Source: Bordetella parapertussis (GTDB lineage Bacteria > Pseudomonadota > Gammaproteobacteria > Burkholderiales > Burkholderiaceae_C). From it: DNA of 19,826 nt. Under the pieces are notes generated by a model. The model saw only the letters and a program-made list of their open reading frames with translations. It was not told the DNA's origin and ran no database searches. The stretch spans positions 1 to 19,826 of the forward strand of contig CAMCNE010000040.1 of the NCBI GenBank assembly GCA_945875935.1, read 5' to 3'. Below, piece by piece: positions 7,394-15,684 of this stretch (its first letter is position 1; the number at the start of each line of letters is the position of its first letter). Position numbers and translations under genes: made by a program.

Positions 7394-9852
7394 TGCGCGG
7401 CATGGCCGGGCGCTGGTTCAGGCGGGCGCTGCTGATCGCCCTGCCCTGTGTGGTGCTTGGCGCCTTGGCGGTTTCGCCAGCGGCCGCTGCCACTCGCGAA
7501 ACCCCGGCTGCGCTCACACCGTCCGCCGCGCGAGCGACCACCTGGACCTTCACGCTGCCGCGACAAGCCACCACCAGCGCGGGCATCTACGACCTGCGGG
7601 GGCGCTTGCTGCGCACGCTGTGGCGTGCAGAAGCGTTGCCTGCGGGCGTGCACCGACAGATGTGGGATGGCCGCGACGATCTGGGCCAGCCGGTCGCTGA
7701 CGCTGAGGTCGAATTCAGGCTTATCCATCACCGCATCAACCACGTCTGGGAAGGCGTGATCGGCAACAGCAGCACCGGCTTGGGCGTCAACTTGCACAAG
7801 GCATTTCTTCTGCCCACCAGCTTGTCGATGCAAGCGAGCCGCGGCTTTTATTCGGTGGGCTACAACGAGCAGCAGCAGGGCATCCACGGCTTCGAGTTGT
7901 CGGCGCCGGGCCGCAACACCCGACCCATTGCCTGGAAAGACCCCTTCACTGGGCTGGCCATGATCGCCGTCGATGGAAACCGTCTCTATTGGGCCAACGC
8001 GGGCGGACTTTCCAAGACCAGTTTTGTCGGTGCGTTCGAAATCGACTCGGGCCGGCATGTCGTGTTTGCGTCTGGCAAACCGGTTTGCCTGAATGTGCGC
8101 GCACCGAGCACCGTGTGCTACGAAGACCAGAACTATCCCAGCGTGATCGATCAGGAAAGCGCTGCTGCCGATGCGCCCTCTGGGTTGGCGGTTCAGCGTC
8201 AGGGCCGGCTGCTGGCCGTGTCCCACCCAGGGCTGAACAAGGTCCGGCTGTTCGACAAGACCAGCGGCGCGTGGCTCAAGGAGTTCTCGGTGGCGCTGAA
8301 CCCCGGCGCGCTCAATCAACTGGCGATGTCCCCGGCGGGTGATCTGTGGGTGATCTCGGGCTCGAAGGTGCTGCGTTACACGGACCTGTCAGGAACGCCG
8401 AGGCTGGCCGCCACCATTTCTGATCTGGACAAGCCCCTGGCCATCGCCACCGCCGAAAGCGGCGTGGAAGACATCTGGATCGCCGACGGCCGTGCCAGCC
8501 AGCAAGTGCTCAGGTTCGACCGTGACGGACAACAGCTCGCTGCCATCGGCGTCAAGGGTGGCTACGACAACGACCCGCGCGTGGCAGCTGACCGCCTGTG
8601 TTTCCGCTCTGCCGAGGGCAAGGAACAAACCGCCCTCGGCGTGACTGCCGACGGCTCGGTCTGGGTGGTCGATCGCTGCCACAACCGCCTGCTGCGCTTC
8701 CCGCCAAGTGCATCGGATTCCGCACGCAGCGATGCACAGATCGCCTACTTGCCCGCGTTCTACACCGCCACCGTCGACCACGGCAACCCACAGCGGGTGT
8801 TTGCCAACTTCCTCGAGTTCGAGGTCGAGCGACATGCGCCTTTGGTGGCGGGCAAGTCATGGAAGCTGGTGCGCAACTGGCTGATCAAAATGCCGGCCTC
8901 GCTGCGTGATGACCGCGCCGTCAATGGCGGGTTCGGCGGTTTCACCTCGGTGGAAACGCTTGCCAATGGCCGCACCTACGGTTTGATAAGCGCCCAATCG
9001 CGTCAGGTCATCGTCGAACTGCCGGCCTCTGGGCCCTTGCGGGTGATCAAGACGCTGGCGCAGCCCATGCCCGGGGCCACGGCCAAGGTGCTGTACGACA
9101 ACGGCGACCTCGGCTACTCGCTCAGCGGGCCGAACAGCCAGACCGTGCTGCGCCAGCCCATCAAGGGCTTTGACGCGTCGGGCGATCCGGTGTGGTCCAG
9201 CGAGCCGGTGAAGCTGGCCAGCGTGCCCAAGCTGGAAGGCTCGCCGCACTACCGAAATGCCTTCAGCGGGATGCCGCCGCGCTTTCCGCTCACCGAGTCG
9301 GGCCACGTGGTGTTTTTCGATCAGTCGGTGGTCGGCAACGAGGGCTTTCACCTTGGCGCGGCCAAGGCGGGATCCGACCAGTGGTTGTGGCAGGCCAGCC
9401 CCACCGGCGCGCTCGATGGCAAGGGCAGCTTCCAGACCAAGCAGATCGACAAGTCGCTGCAGTACGGCGGCAATGCGGTGTGGGCGAGCGGCCGACACAT
9501 CATCTATGGCTTCCACGGCGAGTTCTACAAGGACATGAAAACCGGCGGCGTCGGCCAGGCCAACCAGTTCATGCACTTCGATGAAAGCGGGCTGTTCATC
9601 GGGCAGTTCGGGCAGCCTTCGACACGACCGGCGCCACCTGACATGGCCGGGCTGAGCGGCAATGCCTTCAGCCCCACGCTGGTCCGCGACGGACCGCGGC
9701 TGTACCTGTATCACAACGATGAGTCGACCCACGGCGGCGTGCACCGCTGGCGCATCGATGGCTGGGACGACATCGGCGAAGTGCGTGAGCGCGTTTCGGT
9801 CGGCCAGACCGGGGGCAAGGCCACATCGATGGCGATCGCTCCAATCAAGTAA
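7393..9852 (+). CDS. Secreted beta-propeller-like protein with FlgD-type Ig domain
   Basis: An 819-residue exported protein. The N-terminus MRGMAGRWFRRALLIALPCV...ALAVSPAAAA is a clear Sec signal peptide with cleavage near residues 31-33. Residues about 50-112 resemble a FlgD Ig-like domain: WTFTLPRQATTSAGIYDLRG, then WDGRDDLGQPVADAEVEFRL. The rest has repeated beta-strand units such as PSGLAVQRQGRLLAVSHPGLNKVRLFD, LNQLAMSPAGDLWVISGSKVLRY and LGVTADGSVWVVDRCHNRLLRF, which resemble NHL/YVTN-type propeller blades. The start at 7393 is backed by AGGAGG at 7381-7386 and overlaps the upstream stop, so the longer frame from 7255 is not used. No catalytic motif and no C-terminal sorting signal are visible (it ends in SMAIAPIK). 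A role in EPS binding, export or modification in the periplasm or outside the cell is inferred only from its coupling to a glycosyltransferase. Confidence 0.75.
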   Translation: MRGMAGRWFRRALLIALPCVVLGALAVSPAAAATRETPAALTPSAARATTWTFTLPRQATTSAGIYDLRGRLLRTLWRAEALPAGVHRQMWDGRDDLGQPVADAEVEFRLIHHRINHVWEGVIGNSSTGLGVNLHKAFLLPTSLSMQASRGFYSVGYNEQQQGIHGFELSAPGRNTRPIAWKDPFTGLAMIAVDGNRLYWANAGGLSKTSFVGAFEIDSGRHVVFASGKPVCLNVRAPSTVCYEDQNYPSVIDQESAAADAPSGLAVQRQGRLLAVSHPGLNKVRLFDKTSGAWLKEFSVALNPGALNQLAMSPAGDLWVISGSKVLRYTDLSGTPRLAATISDLDKPLAIATAESGVEDIWIADGRASQQVLRFDRDGQQLAAIGVKGGYDNDPRVAADRLCFRSAEGKEQTALGVTADGSVWVVDRCHNRLLRFPPSASDSARSDAQIAYLPAFYTATVDHGNPQRVFANFLEFEVERHAPLVAGKSWKLVRNWLIKMPASLRDDRAVNGGFGGFTSVETLANGRTYGLISAQSRQVIVELPASGPLRVIKTLAQPMPGATAKVLYDNGDLGYSLSGPNSQTVLRQPIKGFDASGDPVWSSEPVKLASVPKLEGSPHYRNAFSGMPPRFPLTESGHVVFFDQSVVGNEGFHLGAAKAGSDQWLWQASPTGALDGKGSFQTKQIDKSLQYGGNAVWASGRHIIYGFHGEFYKDMKTGGVGQANQFMHFDESGLFIGQFGQPSTRPAPPDMAGLSGNAFSPTLVRDGPRLYLYHNDESTHGGVHRWRIDGWDDIGEVRERVSVGQTGGKATSMAIAPIK

Positions 9853-9866
9853 CCGGATAGGTGTTC

Positions 9867-9896
9867 AAAAAACCCCAGGGTCTGATGCCCGGTGGG
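9867..9896 (-). terminator. Probable intrinsic terminator of the acetyltransferase gene
   Basis: On the minus strand, directly after the acetyltransferase stop codon, the sequence reads CCC-ACC-GGG-CATCAGA-CCC-T-GGGG followed by six T. This gives an imperfect GC-rich stem and a U-tract. It works only for minus-strand transcription; the plus-strand propeller gene, which ends 14 bases away, has no U-tract here. Confidence 0.5.
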
Positions 9897-9897
9897 C

Positions 9898-10473
9898 TCA
9901 AACAGGGTTTGCAGGCGCCAACGGGTGATGGCGCCTTCGCAGCATGCGCGCCGGTGCTCCGGCGTAGACCGTCCACGGCTGCAGATCGCGGGTGGCCACG
10001 CTGGCCAGACCGAGCACGGCGCCCTCGCCCACCGTGACGCCGGCGCAGACCACGGCGCGCGCGCAGATCCATGCATACGGACCGATGGTGATGGGGCTGC
10101 TCACCATCGGGAAAGCCGGGTCGTCGATGTCGTGCGTGGCACCACACAAGTAAGCGTCTTGTGACACCACGCAGTGCGACCCCAGCCGGATCGGCGCCGG
10201 GTTGTAGATGACCGCGCCGTCGGCAATGCCGACCGCGTCTTCGCAAATCAGGTTCCACGGCGCCCAGATCCTGGCGCCGGCATACACATGGCAGTCGGGG
10301 CCCAGCGTGGCGCCGCACAGCCGCAGCACCATCGCGCGCCACGCATGACAGGGCCGCGGCGAATAGCGCACGAACAGCAGGTTCACCACGCCCCACAGCG
10401 CACGCGCCAGCCGGTTGCGCAGAGGCAGGCTGGGTCCCAGATAGGAATTGGTGGGCGGCAAGGGATCGGTCAT
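9898..10473 (-). CDS. WcaF-like hexapeptide-repeat acetyltransferase
   Basis: A 191-residue protein with a left-handed beta-helix pattern. After NRLARALWGVVNLLFVRYSP come hexapeptide-type turns: CGATLGPDCHVYAGARIWAP, NLICEDAVGIADGAVIYNP, IRLGSHCVVSQDAYLCGATH, ITIGPYAWICARAVVCAGVT, VTVGEGAVLGLASVATRDL. THDIDDPAF supplies the likely catalytic His. It ends with PWTVYAGAPARMLRRR, typical of the LbH acyltransferases of colanic-acid (WcaF) and Nod/NodL type. It should O-acetylate a sugar of the EPS from acetyl-CoA in the cytoplasm. The frame extends to ATGs at 10503, 10515 and 10521; 10473 (MTDPLPPTNSYLG) is preferred from the family's usual N-terminus, with no good ribosome-binding site at any of them. 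The gene stands alone on the minus strand between two plus-strand operons. Confidence 0.82.
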   Translation of the reverse strand: MTDPLPPTNSYLGPSLPLRNRLARALWGVVNLLFVRYSPRPCHAWRAMVLRLCGATLGPDCHVYAGARIWAPWNLICEDAVGIADGAVIYNPAPIRLGSHCVVSQDAYLCGATHDIDDPAFPMVSSPITIGPYAWICARAVVCAGVTVGEGAVLGLASVATRDLQPWTVYAGAPARMLRRRHHPLAPANPV

Positions 10474-10515
10474 AGGGAGCGATGCGCACCATATGTCACC
10501 CATGTGTCCGGGCAT

Positions 10516-10530
10516 TGACATGCGGTGTCA
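10516..10530. promoter_or_regulatory. Inverted repeat in the gap before the exosortase operon
   Basis: TGACA-N5-TGTCA with perfect 5-base arms lies in the 168-base divergent gap between the acetyltransferase and the exosortase gene. It is a plausible dyad operator. It resembles the TGACA-N3-TGTCA element at 17623-17635 in its half-sites but not in spacing, so a shared regulator is doubtful. The remaining gap sequence shows no convincing sigma-70 promoter. Confidence 0.3.
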
Positions 10531-10641
10531 TCGACACGCGGGCGTGTGCGGCCGCAACACGCCTGTGCCGCTGGGCCATGTCGATGTCACAAAGGCTCGC
10601 TAGCCTCACTCATCTCTTTCATCGGCTTGCGCCCCATCTGC

Positions 10642-12240
10642 ATGACCACTGCCACAGCCCAGCCCGTGCCACCGGTGTGGCGAGTTCCCGTCGCTCAGTG
10701 GGTGGTCTCCGCCCTCGTGGCAGCCGCGCTGATCGCCGCGTTCTTCCCCGGCCTGGAATTCATGGTGGCCAACTGGGAACAGGTCGAGGAATACAGCTAC
10801 GGCTATTTCATTCCGGTGATCTCGGCCTTCCTCATCTGGCAGCGCAGCGACCGCCTGCGCGAGACCGAATTGCGCGGCTCCTGGACGGGTCTGTTTGCCG
10901 TCGTGCTGGGCATGTTGATGGGTGTGGTGGGCGACTTGAGCGCCATTCGCATCATCGGCCAGTACGGTTTCGTCGTCGCACTGGTCGGCCTGGCGGTGGG
11001 CTTCATCGGCTGGCGCGGCGTGCGCATCATCGCGGTGCCGCTGCTGGTGCTGCTGTTCATGATCCCGATGCCGCAGTTCATGCTGCGCGAGCTGTCACAG
11101 CAGCTGCAACTGGTGTCGTCGCAGATCGGCGTCGAACTCATCCGGCTGTTCGGCATCAGCGTGTTCCTTGAAGGCAACGTGATCGACCTGGGCGCCTACA
11201 AGCTGCAGGTGGTCGATGCCTGCAGCGGTCTGCGCTACCTGTTTCCCTTGATGGTGCTGGGCTTTCTGGCGGCCTGCTTCTTTCAGGGCGCCCTGTGGAA
11301 GCGCGCCTTGATCCTGATTTCGACGATTCCGCTGACCATCGTCATCAACAGCCTGCGCATCGGGCTCATCGGTGTGACCGTCGAGTACTGGGGGCCGGCC
11401 ATGGCCGAGGGCCTGGTGCACGACTTCGAAGGCTGGTTCATGTTCATGGTGTGCATCGCGCTGCTCATCGGCGAGATGAGCCTGCTCGCGCGCATCGGCA
11501 GCAAGCCGCAGTCGCTGCGTGCGGTGTTCGGCCTGGAATACCCCGAGCCCGTGCCCGTGGGCACGCCCATTCGCTACAACCGCTTCCCGATGCCGATGGT
11601 GGTCGGTGGCTTGCTGCTGCTGGCTGTCGCTGCAACCACGCTGTGGGGCCCGCTGAACCAGCAGATCAAGCCGCAACGCACGCAGTACACGCAGTTCCCG
11701 CTGCAGCTGCCGGGGGGCTGGGCAGGTCGTCAGGACAGCATCGACAAGGACATCCTGCTCGCGCTGGCCGTCGACGATTACTTCATCGCCAACTACACCC
11801 GCGGCAACAGCCCCTGGGTCAACTTCTACAGCGCCTACTACGACAGCCAGAGCAGCGGCGCCTCTTCGCATTCGCCGCGCACCTGCATTCCGGGCGGCGG
11901 CTGGAAGCTCGATCGCATCGACGAACACACGGTGGACATCGCCGCGGCAAACGGTCTGCCTGCGAGCAGCCTCAAGGTCAACCGCACGGTGATCCAAAAG
12001 GGAGAAGACCGCCAGCTGGTGTACTACTGGTTTGACCAGCGCGGGCGCAACCTCACCGACGAGCTTGAGGTCAAGTGGTACATCCTGCACGACGCCATCA
12101 CGCGCAGCCGCACCGACGGAGCGCTGATGCGCCTGGTCACCGCGGTCTCGCCAAATGAAGACATCGCCGACGCCGATCGGCGACTGGCTGACTTCATCGG
12201 CGAGGTGTCTCCACTGCTGCCAGAGTACGTTCCACGATGA
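10642..12240 (+). CDS. Exosortase fused to EpsI domain (XrtA/XrtD-like)
   Basis: A 532-residue integral membrane transpeptidase. Residues about 20-300 form the exosortase domain with multiple membrane spans. The catalytic cysteine is C194 in VVDACSGLRYLF, the conserved arginine is R239 in NSLRIGLIG and the histidine is H260 in VHDFEGWFMF. Residues about 310-532 are an EpsI-type periplasmic domain behind one more membrane segment, with the signature HSPRTCIPGGGW (Cys415). Exosortases recognise C-terminal PEP-CTERM-type signals, cleave them and are thought to attach the protein to a cell-surface glycan; EpsI is a usual EPS-linked companion. Fusion of the two in one chain is known for exosortases of the XrtD class. 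The ATG at 10642 fits the first membrane segment; the longer GTG start at 10525 adds unrelated residues. It is followed with an ATGA overlap by the fucose synthase gene. Confidence 0.9.
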   Translation: MTTATAQPVPPVWRVPVAQWVVSALVAAALIAAFFPGLEFMVANWEQVEEYSYGYFIPVISAFLIWQRSDRLRETELRGSWTGLFAVVLGMLMGVVGDLSAIRIIGQYGFVVALVGLAVGFIGWRGVRIIAVPLLVLLFMIPMPQFMLRELSQQLQLVSSQIGVELIRLFGISVFLEGNVIDLGAYKLQVVDACSGLRYLFPLMVLGFLAACFFQGALWKRALILISTIPLTIVINSLRIGLIGVTVEYWGPAMAEGLVHDFEGWFMFMVCIALLIGEMSLLARIGSKPQSLRAVFGLEYPEPVPVGTPIRYNRFPMPMVVGGLLLLAVAATTLWGPLNQQIKPQRTQYTQFPLQLPGGWAGRQDSIDKDILLALAVDDYFIANYTRGNSPWVNFYSAYYDSQSSGASSHSPRTCIPGGGWKLDRIDEHTVDIAAANGLPASSLKVNRTVIQKGEDRQLVYYWFDQRGRNLTDELEVKWYILHDAITRSRTDGALMRLVTAVSPNEDIADADRRLADFIGEVSPLLPEYVPR

Positions 12241-13208
12241 AACACTCGTCCATACGTGAAGGCCCCATTTACGTGGCGGGCCACCGCGGCCTGGTCGGCT
12301 CGGCGGTCATGCGCCACCTGCGCCGGCTCGGGCAAACCGACATCGTCACCGCCTCGAGCCGCGAGGTCGACCTGACCAAGCGCGACGACGTTGAAAACTT
12401 CTTCAGACGGCACCGGCCGTCGCAGGTGGTGCTGGCCGCAGCCAAGGTCGGTGGCATCCTGGCCAATGCCGAGCGGCCGGCCGATTTCATCCGCGAGAAC
12501 CTGGCCATTCAAAGCCACGTGATCGACGCGTGCCACCGGCGTGGCGTGCGCAAGCTGGTGTTCCTTGGCTCGAGCTGCATTTACCCCAAGTTCGCACCGC
12601 AGCCCATTGCCGAAAGCGCGCTGCTCAGCGGCTTGCTCGAGCCCACCAACGAGGCCTATGCGATCGCCAAGATCGCAGGCATCAAGATGTGCTCAGCCTA
12701 CAACCGACAGTACGGCACCAACTTTCTGAGCCTGATGCCCACCAACCTGTACGGGCCCGGCGACAACTACGACCCTCGCAAGTCGCACGTGCTGCCGGCG
12801 CTGATCCGTAAGGTGCATGAAGCCAAAGTCGAAGGCCGAGACGAAATCGTCGTGTGGGGCACCGGAACGCCCCGTCGCGAACTGATGCACGCAGACGATC
12901 TTGCTTCGGCGTGCGTGTTCGCACTCGACAAGCTCAACGCCAGCGACATCGGTGAATGCATCAACGTGGGCACCGGCATCGACCACACCATCCGCGAGAT
13001 CGCTGAAATCGTGATGCGCGTGGTGGGCTACACGGGCCGCATCGCCTACGACACCGACAAGCCCGATGGAACGCCGCGCAAGGTGCTCGACGTGTCCGCT
13101 CTGCGCGATCTGGGCTGGAGCGCGCAGATTCCGCTCGAAGAAGGCATCGCCGATGCCTACCGAGATTTTCTTGATCGCCATGGCGATCAGGACAAAAAAG
13201 CCACCTAG
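12237..13208 (+). CDS. fcl: GDP-L-fucose synthase
   Basis: A 323-residue extended SDR enzyme. It opens with IYVAGHRGLVGSAVMRHL (residues 11-28, NADP-binding GxxGxxG), has LAAAKVGGILAN (66-77), the GSSCIYP motif at 111-117, and catalytic Y141-x3-K145 in EAYAIAKIAG. H184 in KSHVLPAL corresponds to the conserved histidine, and LMPTNLYGPGDNYDP is a family hallmark. The enzyme performs the C3/C5 epimerisation and C4 reduction of GDP-4-keto-6-deoxymannose to GDP-L-fucose with NADPH in the cytosol. The length is normal. It starts inside the exosortase stop codon (ATGA, 12237-12240), so translation is probably coupled. The partner GDP-mannose 4,6-dehydratase (gmd) is not in the window and must lie elsewhere. 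It implies fucose in the EPS. Confidence 0.94.
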   Translation: MKHSSIREGPIYVAGHRGLVGSAVMRHLRRLGQTDIVTASSREVDLTKRDDVENFFRRHRPSQVVLAAAKVGGILANAERPADFIRENLAIQSHVIDACHRRGVRKLVFLGSSCIYPKFAPQPIAESALLSGLLEPTNEAYAIAKIAGIKMCSAYNRQYGTNFLSLMPTNLYGPGDNYDPRKSHVLPALIRKVHEAKVEGRDEIVVWGTGTPRRELMHADDLASACVFALDKLNASDIGECINVGTGIDHTIREIAEIVMRVVGYTGRIAYDTDKPDGTPRKVLDVSALRDLGWSAQIPLEEGIADAYRDFLDRHGDQDKKAT

Positions 13209-13225
13209 AACCCGAGTCCCATTCC

Positions 13226-15622
13226 ATGACCCTGAACCATGCTCTGAAAACCACGGCGGTGTGCCTTGCGCTGTCGTGCCTCGTCGCTTGCACCAGCAAG
13301 GCAGACCGTCTGCAGCAAAGCCTTGAAAAAGGCTCGATGTACGTCAAGCAAGCCGAGTGGGACAAGGCCAACGTCGAAGTGCGCAACGCGCTGCAGATCG
13401 ACCCGAAGAACGCCGAGGCCTACTACATCTCCGGTCAGGTGGCTGAAGCCAAGCGCGAGATCCAGCGCGCCTACGGCAGCTTTTCCAAGGCGGTCGAGCT
13501 CAAGCCCGATTTCCTTGACGCGAAGGTGGCTCTCGGACGCATCTACCTGCTGGCCGGCGACACCGAAAAAGCCGACAAGGAAATCTCCGCAGTGCTCGCC
13601 GCCAACCCAACGAGCGTGGGCGCGCTCACCATCAAGGCCGCCCTCACGGCACGCCAGGGCGACGTGCCGGGTGCCATCGAGATGGCGCGCAAACTGCTCA
13701 CGGGCGCCAAGCCGGTGCCCACCGATGTCAGCATGCTGCTCGCAGGCCTGTACAACAGCCAAGGTCGCGCAGCCGAGGCGCTCAACGTGATCGATGCGGC
13801 GCTGGCCGAGACCCCGAAAAACCTGGGCCTGCTCGAAGTCGCCGCGCAGATCACGGCGTCTGATGCCGACCCCGCCGCGCAGGCCAAGGCTGCAGGCTAC
13901 TTCCGTCGTGCCACCGAGGTCGCGCCGAAGAACAACCAGTTGTGGAACGCGTGGGCCGTCTATCAGGTGCGCCGCAAGGACCTCAACAGCGCCGAAGCGG
14001 TGCTGCGCGAGGCCATCAAGTCACAGCCCGATGACAGCGAGCGCACTTTGGCGTTGCTTGAATTCCTGAGCGTCACGCGCGGACGCGACGTGGCCGAAAA
14101 AGAATTCCTCGCTGTCCTTGAGGCCAAGCCCAAGGACACCACGGTGCGCTTCGGCCTGGTCAGGCTGTACCAGAACTCGAACCGCGCAGATGACGCGCGC
14201 CGCGAGCTCTTGCAGATCGTCGAGATCGCCCAGAAAGAACCCGCTGGCCTGACGGCACGCGACCAGTTGGCGGCCGACGCGCTGTCACGCCGCCAGACCG
14301 AGGAGGCCCGCAAGCTGATCGACGAGGTGCTGGCCGCCAACCCGCGCGACAACGCCGCCTTGCTGATGCGCGCGCGGATCCTGCTCGCCGAAGGCAATGC
14401 CACCAGCGCCATCATCGATTTGCGCAGCGTGATGCGCGATCAGCCAGGCTCGCCCGAGGTGGCTGGCCTGCTCGCGCAGGCGCACCGACAAGCCGGCGAG
14501 CCGCAGCTTGCGCGCGAAGTGCTGATGGACGCCCTGAAAGCCAAGCCCGACAACGCCAACCTGATGCTGCTGGTGGCCGCCGACATGGCCGATGCCAAGG
14601 ACTACAAGGCCGCTGGCGCCGAAATCGACAAGGCCCTCAAGGCTGCGCCGCAAGACCTGCGCGCCTGGGACATGAAAGCCGAGCTGGCACTGGCGCGCAA
14701 ACAGCCCGATGAGGCCGAGAAGGTCTTTGCGTCGCTGAAAACGCAGTTCCCGAAGAACCCGGCGGGCTGGCTGCGGCTGGGCAAGTTGTACGGCGAGCAA
14801 AAGAAGTACGACGCCGCACTGAAGGAGTACGACGCGGCGGCCAAGCTGGCACCCGATGCCGCTGAGCCTGCGCTGTACGGCATCGGCATCCTGATCACGC
14901 AACGCCGCTTTGACGACGCCAACGCGCGCATCGACGAGATGGCCAAGCGCGATCCCAAGAACGTGCTGCCGTATCAGTTGCGCGGCGAAGTCGCTCTGGC
15001 GCGCGGCGATGCGCCAGCGGCCGAATCGGCCTACCGCAAGATGATCGAGTTCGCGCCCACCGTGCCCGCGGGCTATCTCGGTCTGGCACGCATCAAGACC
15101 CAGCGCAACGCGATCGACGATGCGATTGCCGCGCTGCAAGAAGGCGAGCGCGCCATTCCTGACAACAACGCGCTGACCGCCGCGCGCGCTGAACTGCTGT
15201 CACGCGTTGGCCGCACCGACGACTCGATCGCTGCTTACGAGACGCTGGTCAAGCGTGCCCCCGATGACGAGGTCTTTGCCAACAACCTGGCGTATCAGCT
15301 GATCGAGGCCAAGGGCGACAAGGCCAGCCTGGAACGTGCGCTGACGCTGACCGCGCGCTTCAAGAGCTCGACCAACCCCGGCTACCTCGACACGCTGGGC
15401 TGGGCCCACTACAAGCTGGGCCAGTACGCCGAAGCCGCACCGGTGCTCGAGCGTTCGGTTCAATTGGCGCCCGATGCACCGCTGCTGCAGTTGCATCTGG
15501 GCATGGCGCTTTACAAGTCGGGCAACACGGCCAAGGGCCAGGAGCTGGTCAACAAGGCGCTGGGCAGCAATGCCAAGCTGCCTGGGGCCGACGAAGCCCG
15601 CAAGCTGATCTCACAGGGTTGA
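13226..15622 (+). CDS. TPR-repeat lipoprotein of the PEP-CTERM system (PrsT-like)
   Basis: A 798-residue exported TPR protein. The signal sequence MTLNHALKTTAVCLALSCLVAC ends in a lipobox L-V-A-C with lipidated C22, so it should be anchored in a membrane after processing by Lgt/Lsp. The remainder is made almost entirely of 34-residue tetratricopeptide repeats, for example YVKQAEWDKANVEVRNALQI and AYGSFSKAVELKPDFLDAKV, with the typical W/G/Y/A/P spacing through to residue about 780. The arrangement and the exosortase neighbourhood match the TPR lipoprotein family (PEP_TPR_lipo, PrsT) found beside exosortase A in EPS clusters, although the family is usually near 900 residues, so this one is on the short side. 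It likely serves as a scaffold for EPS export or assembly. It begins 17 bases after fcl with no obvious ribosome-binding site and closes the operon. Confidence 0.85.
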   Translation: MTLNHALKTTAVCLALSCLVACTSKADRLQQSLEKGSMYVKQAEWDKANVEVRNALQIDPKNAEAYYISGQVAEAKREIQRAYGSFSKAVELKPDFLDAKVALGRIYLLAGDTEKADKEISAVLAANPTSVGALTIKAALTARQGDVPGAIEMARKLLTGAKPVPTDVSMLLAGLYNSQGRAAEALNVIDAALAETPKNLGLLEVAAQITASDADPAAQAKAAGYFRRATEVAPKNNQLWNAWAVYQVRRKDLNSAEAVLREAIKSQPDDSERTLALLEFLSVTRGRDVAEKEFLAVLEAKPKDTTVRFGLVRLYQNSNRADDARRELLQIVEIAQKEPAGLTARDQLAADALSRRQTEEARKLIDEVLAANPRDNAALLMRARILLAEGNATSAIIDLRSVMRDQPGSPEVAGLLAQAHRQAGEPQLAREVLMDALKAKPDNANLMLLVAADMADAKDYKAAGAEIDKALKAAPQDLRAWDMKAELALARKQPDEAEKVFASLKTQFPKNPAGWLRLGKLYGEQKKYDAALKEYDAAAKLAPDAAEPALYGIGILITQRRFDDANARIDEMAKRDPKNVLPYQLRGEVALARGDAPAAESAYRKMIEFAPTVPAGYLGLARIKTQRNAIDDAIAALQEGERAIPDNNALTAARAELLSRVGRTDDSIAAYETLVKRAPDDEVFANNLAYQLIEAKGDKASLERALTLTARFKSSTNPGYLDTLGWAHYKLGQYAEAAPVLERSVQLAPDAPLLQLHLGMALYKSGNTAKGQELVNKALGSNAKLPGADEARKLISQG

Positions 15623-15638
15623 GGTCGCTGCCAACCAG

Positions 15639-15684
15639 GGCGTTCGGGGCTGCGGCCTCCGACGCCTTGGGGCCACGCGGCCTC
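15639..15684. terminator. Two tandem GC-rich hairpins between convergent genes
   Basis: The first hairpin pairs GGCGTTCGGGGC (15639-15650) with GCCTCCGACGCC (15655-15666) around a TGCG loop: 12 pairs with one C-C mismatch and two wobbles. The second pairs GGGGCC (15669-15674) with GGCCTC (15679-15684) around ACGC. They fill the 60-base gap between the TPR lipoprotein gene and the convergent PEP-CTERM gene. Neither is followed by a U-tract, so they are more likely RNA-end stabilisers or poor terminators than classical ones. Confidence 0.4.

Noticed and set aside
10515..10543. TTGACA at 10515-10520 as a -35 box for the exosortase operon
   Set aside because: The bases 17 further on are GCGGGC, nothing like a -10 box, and no alternative spacing works.
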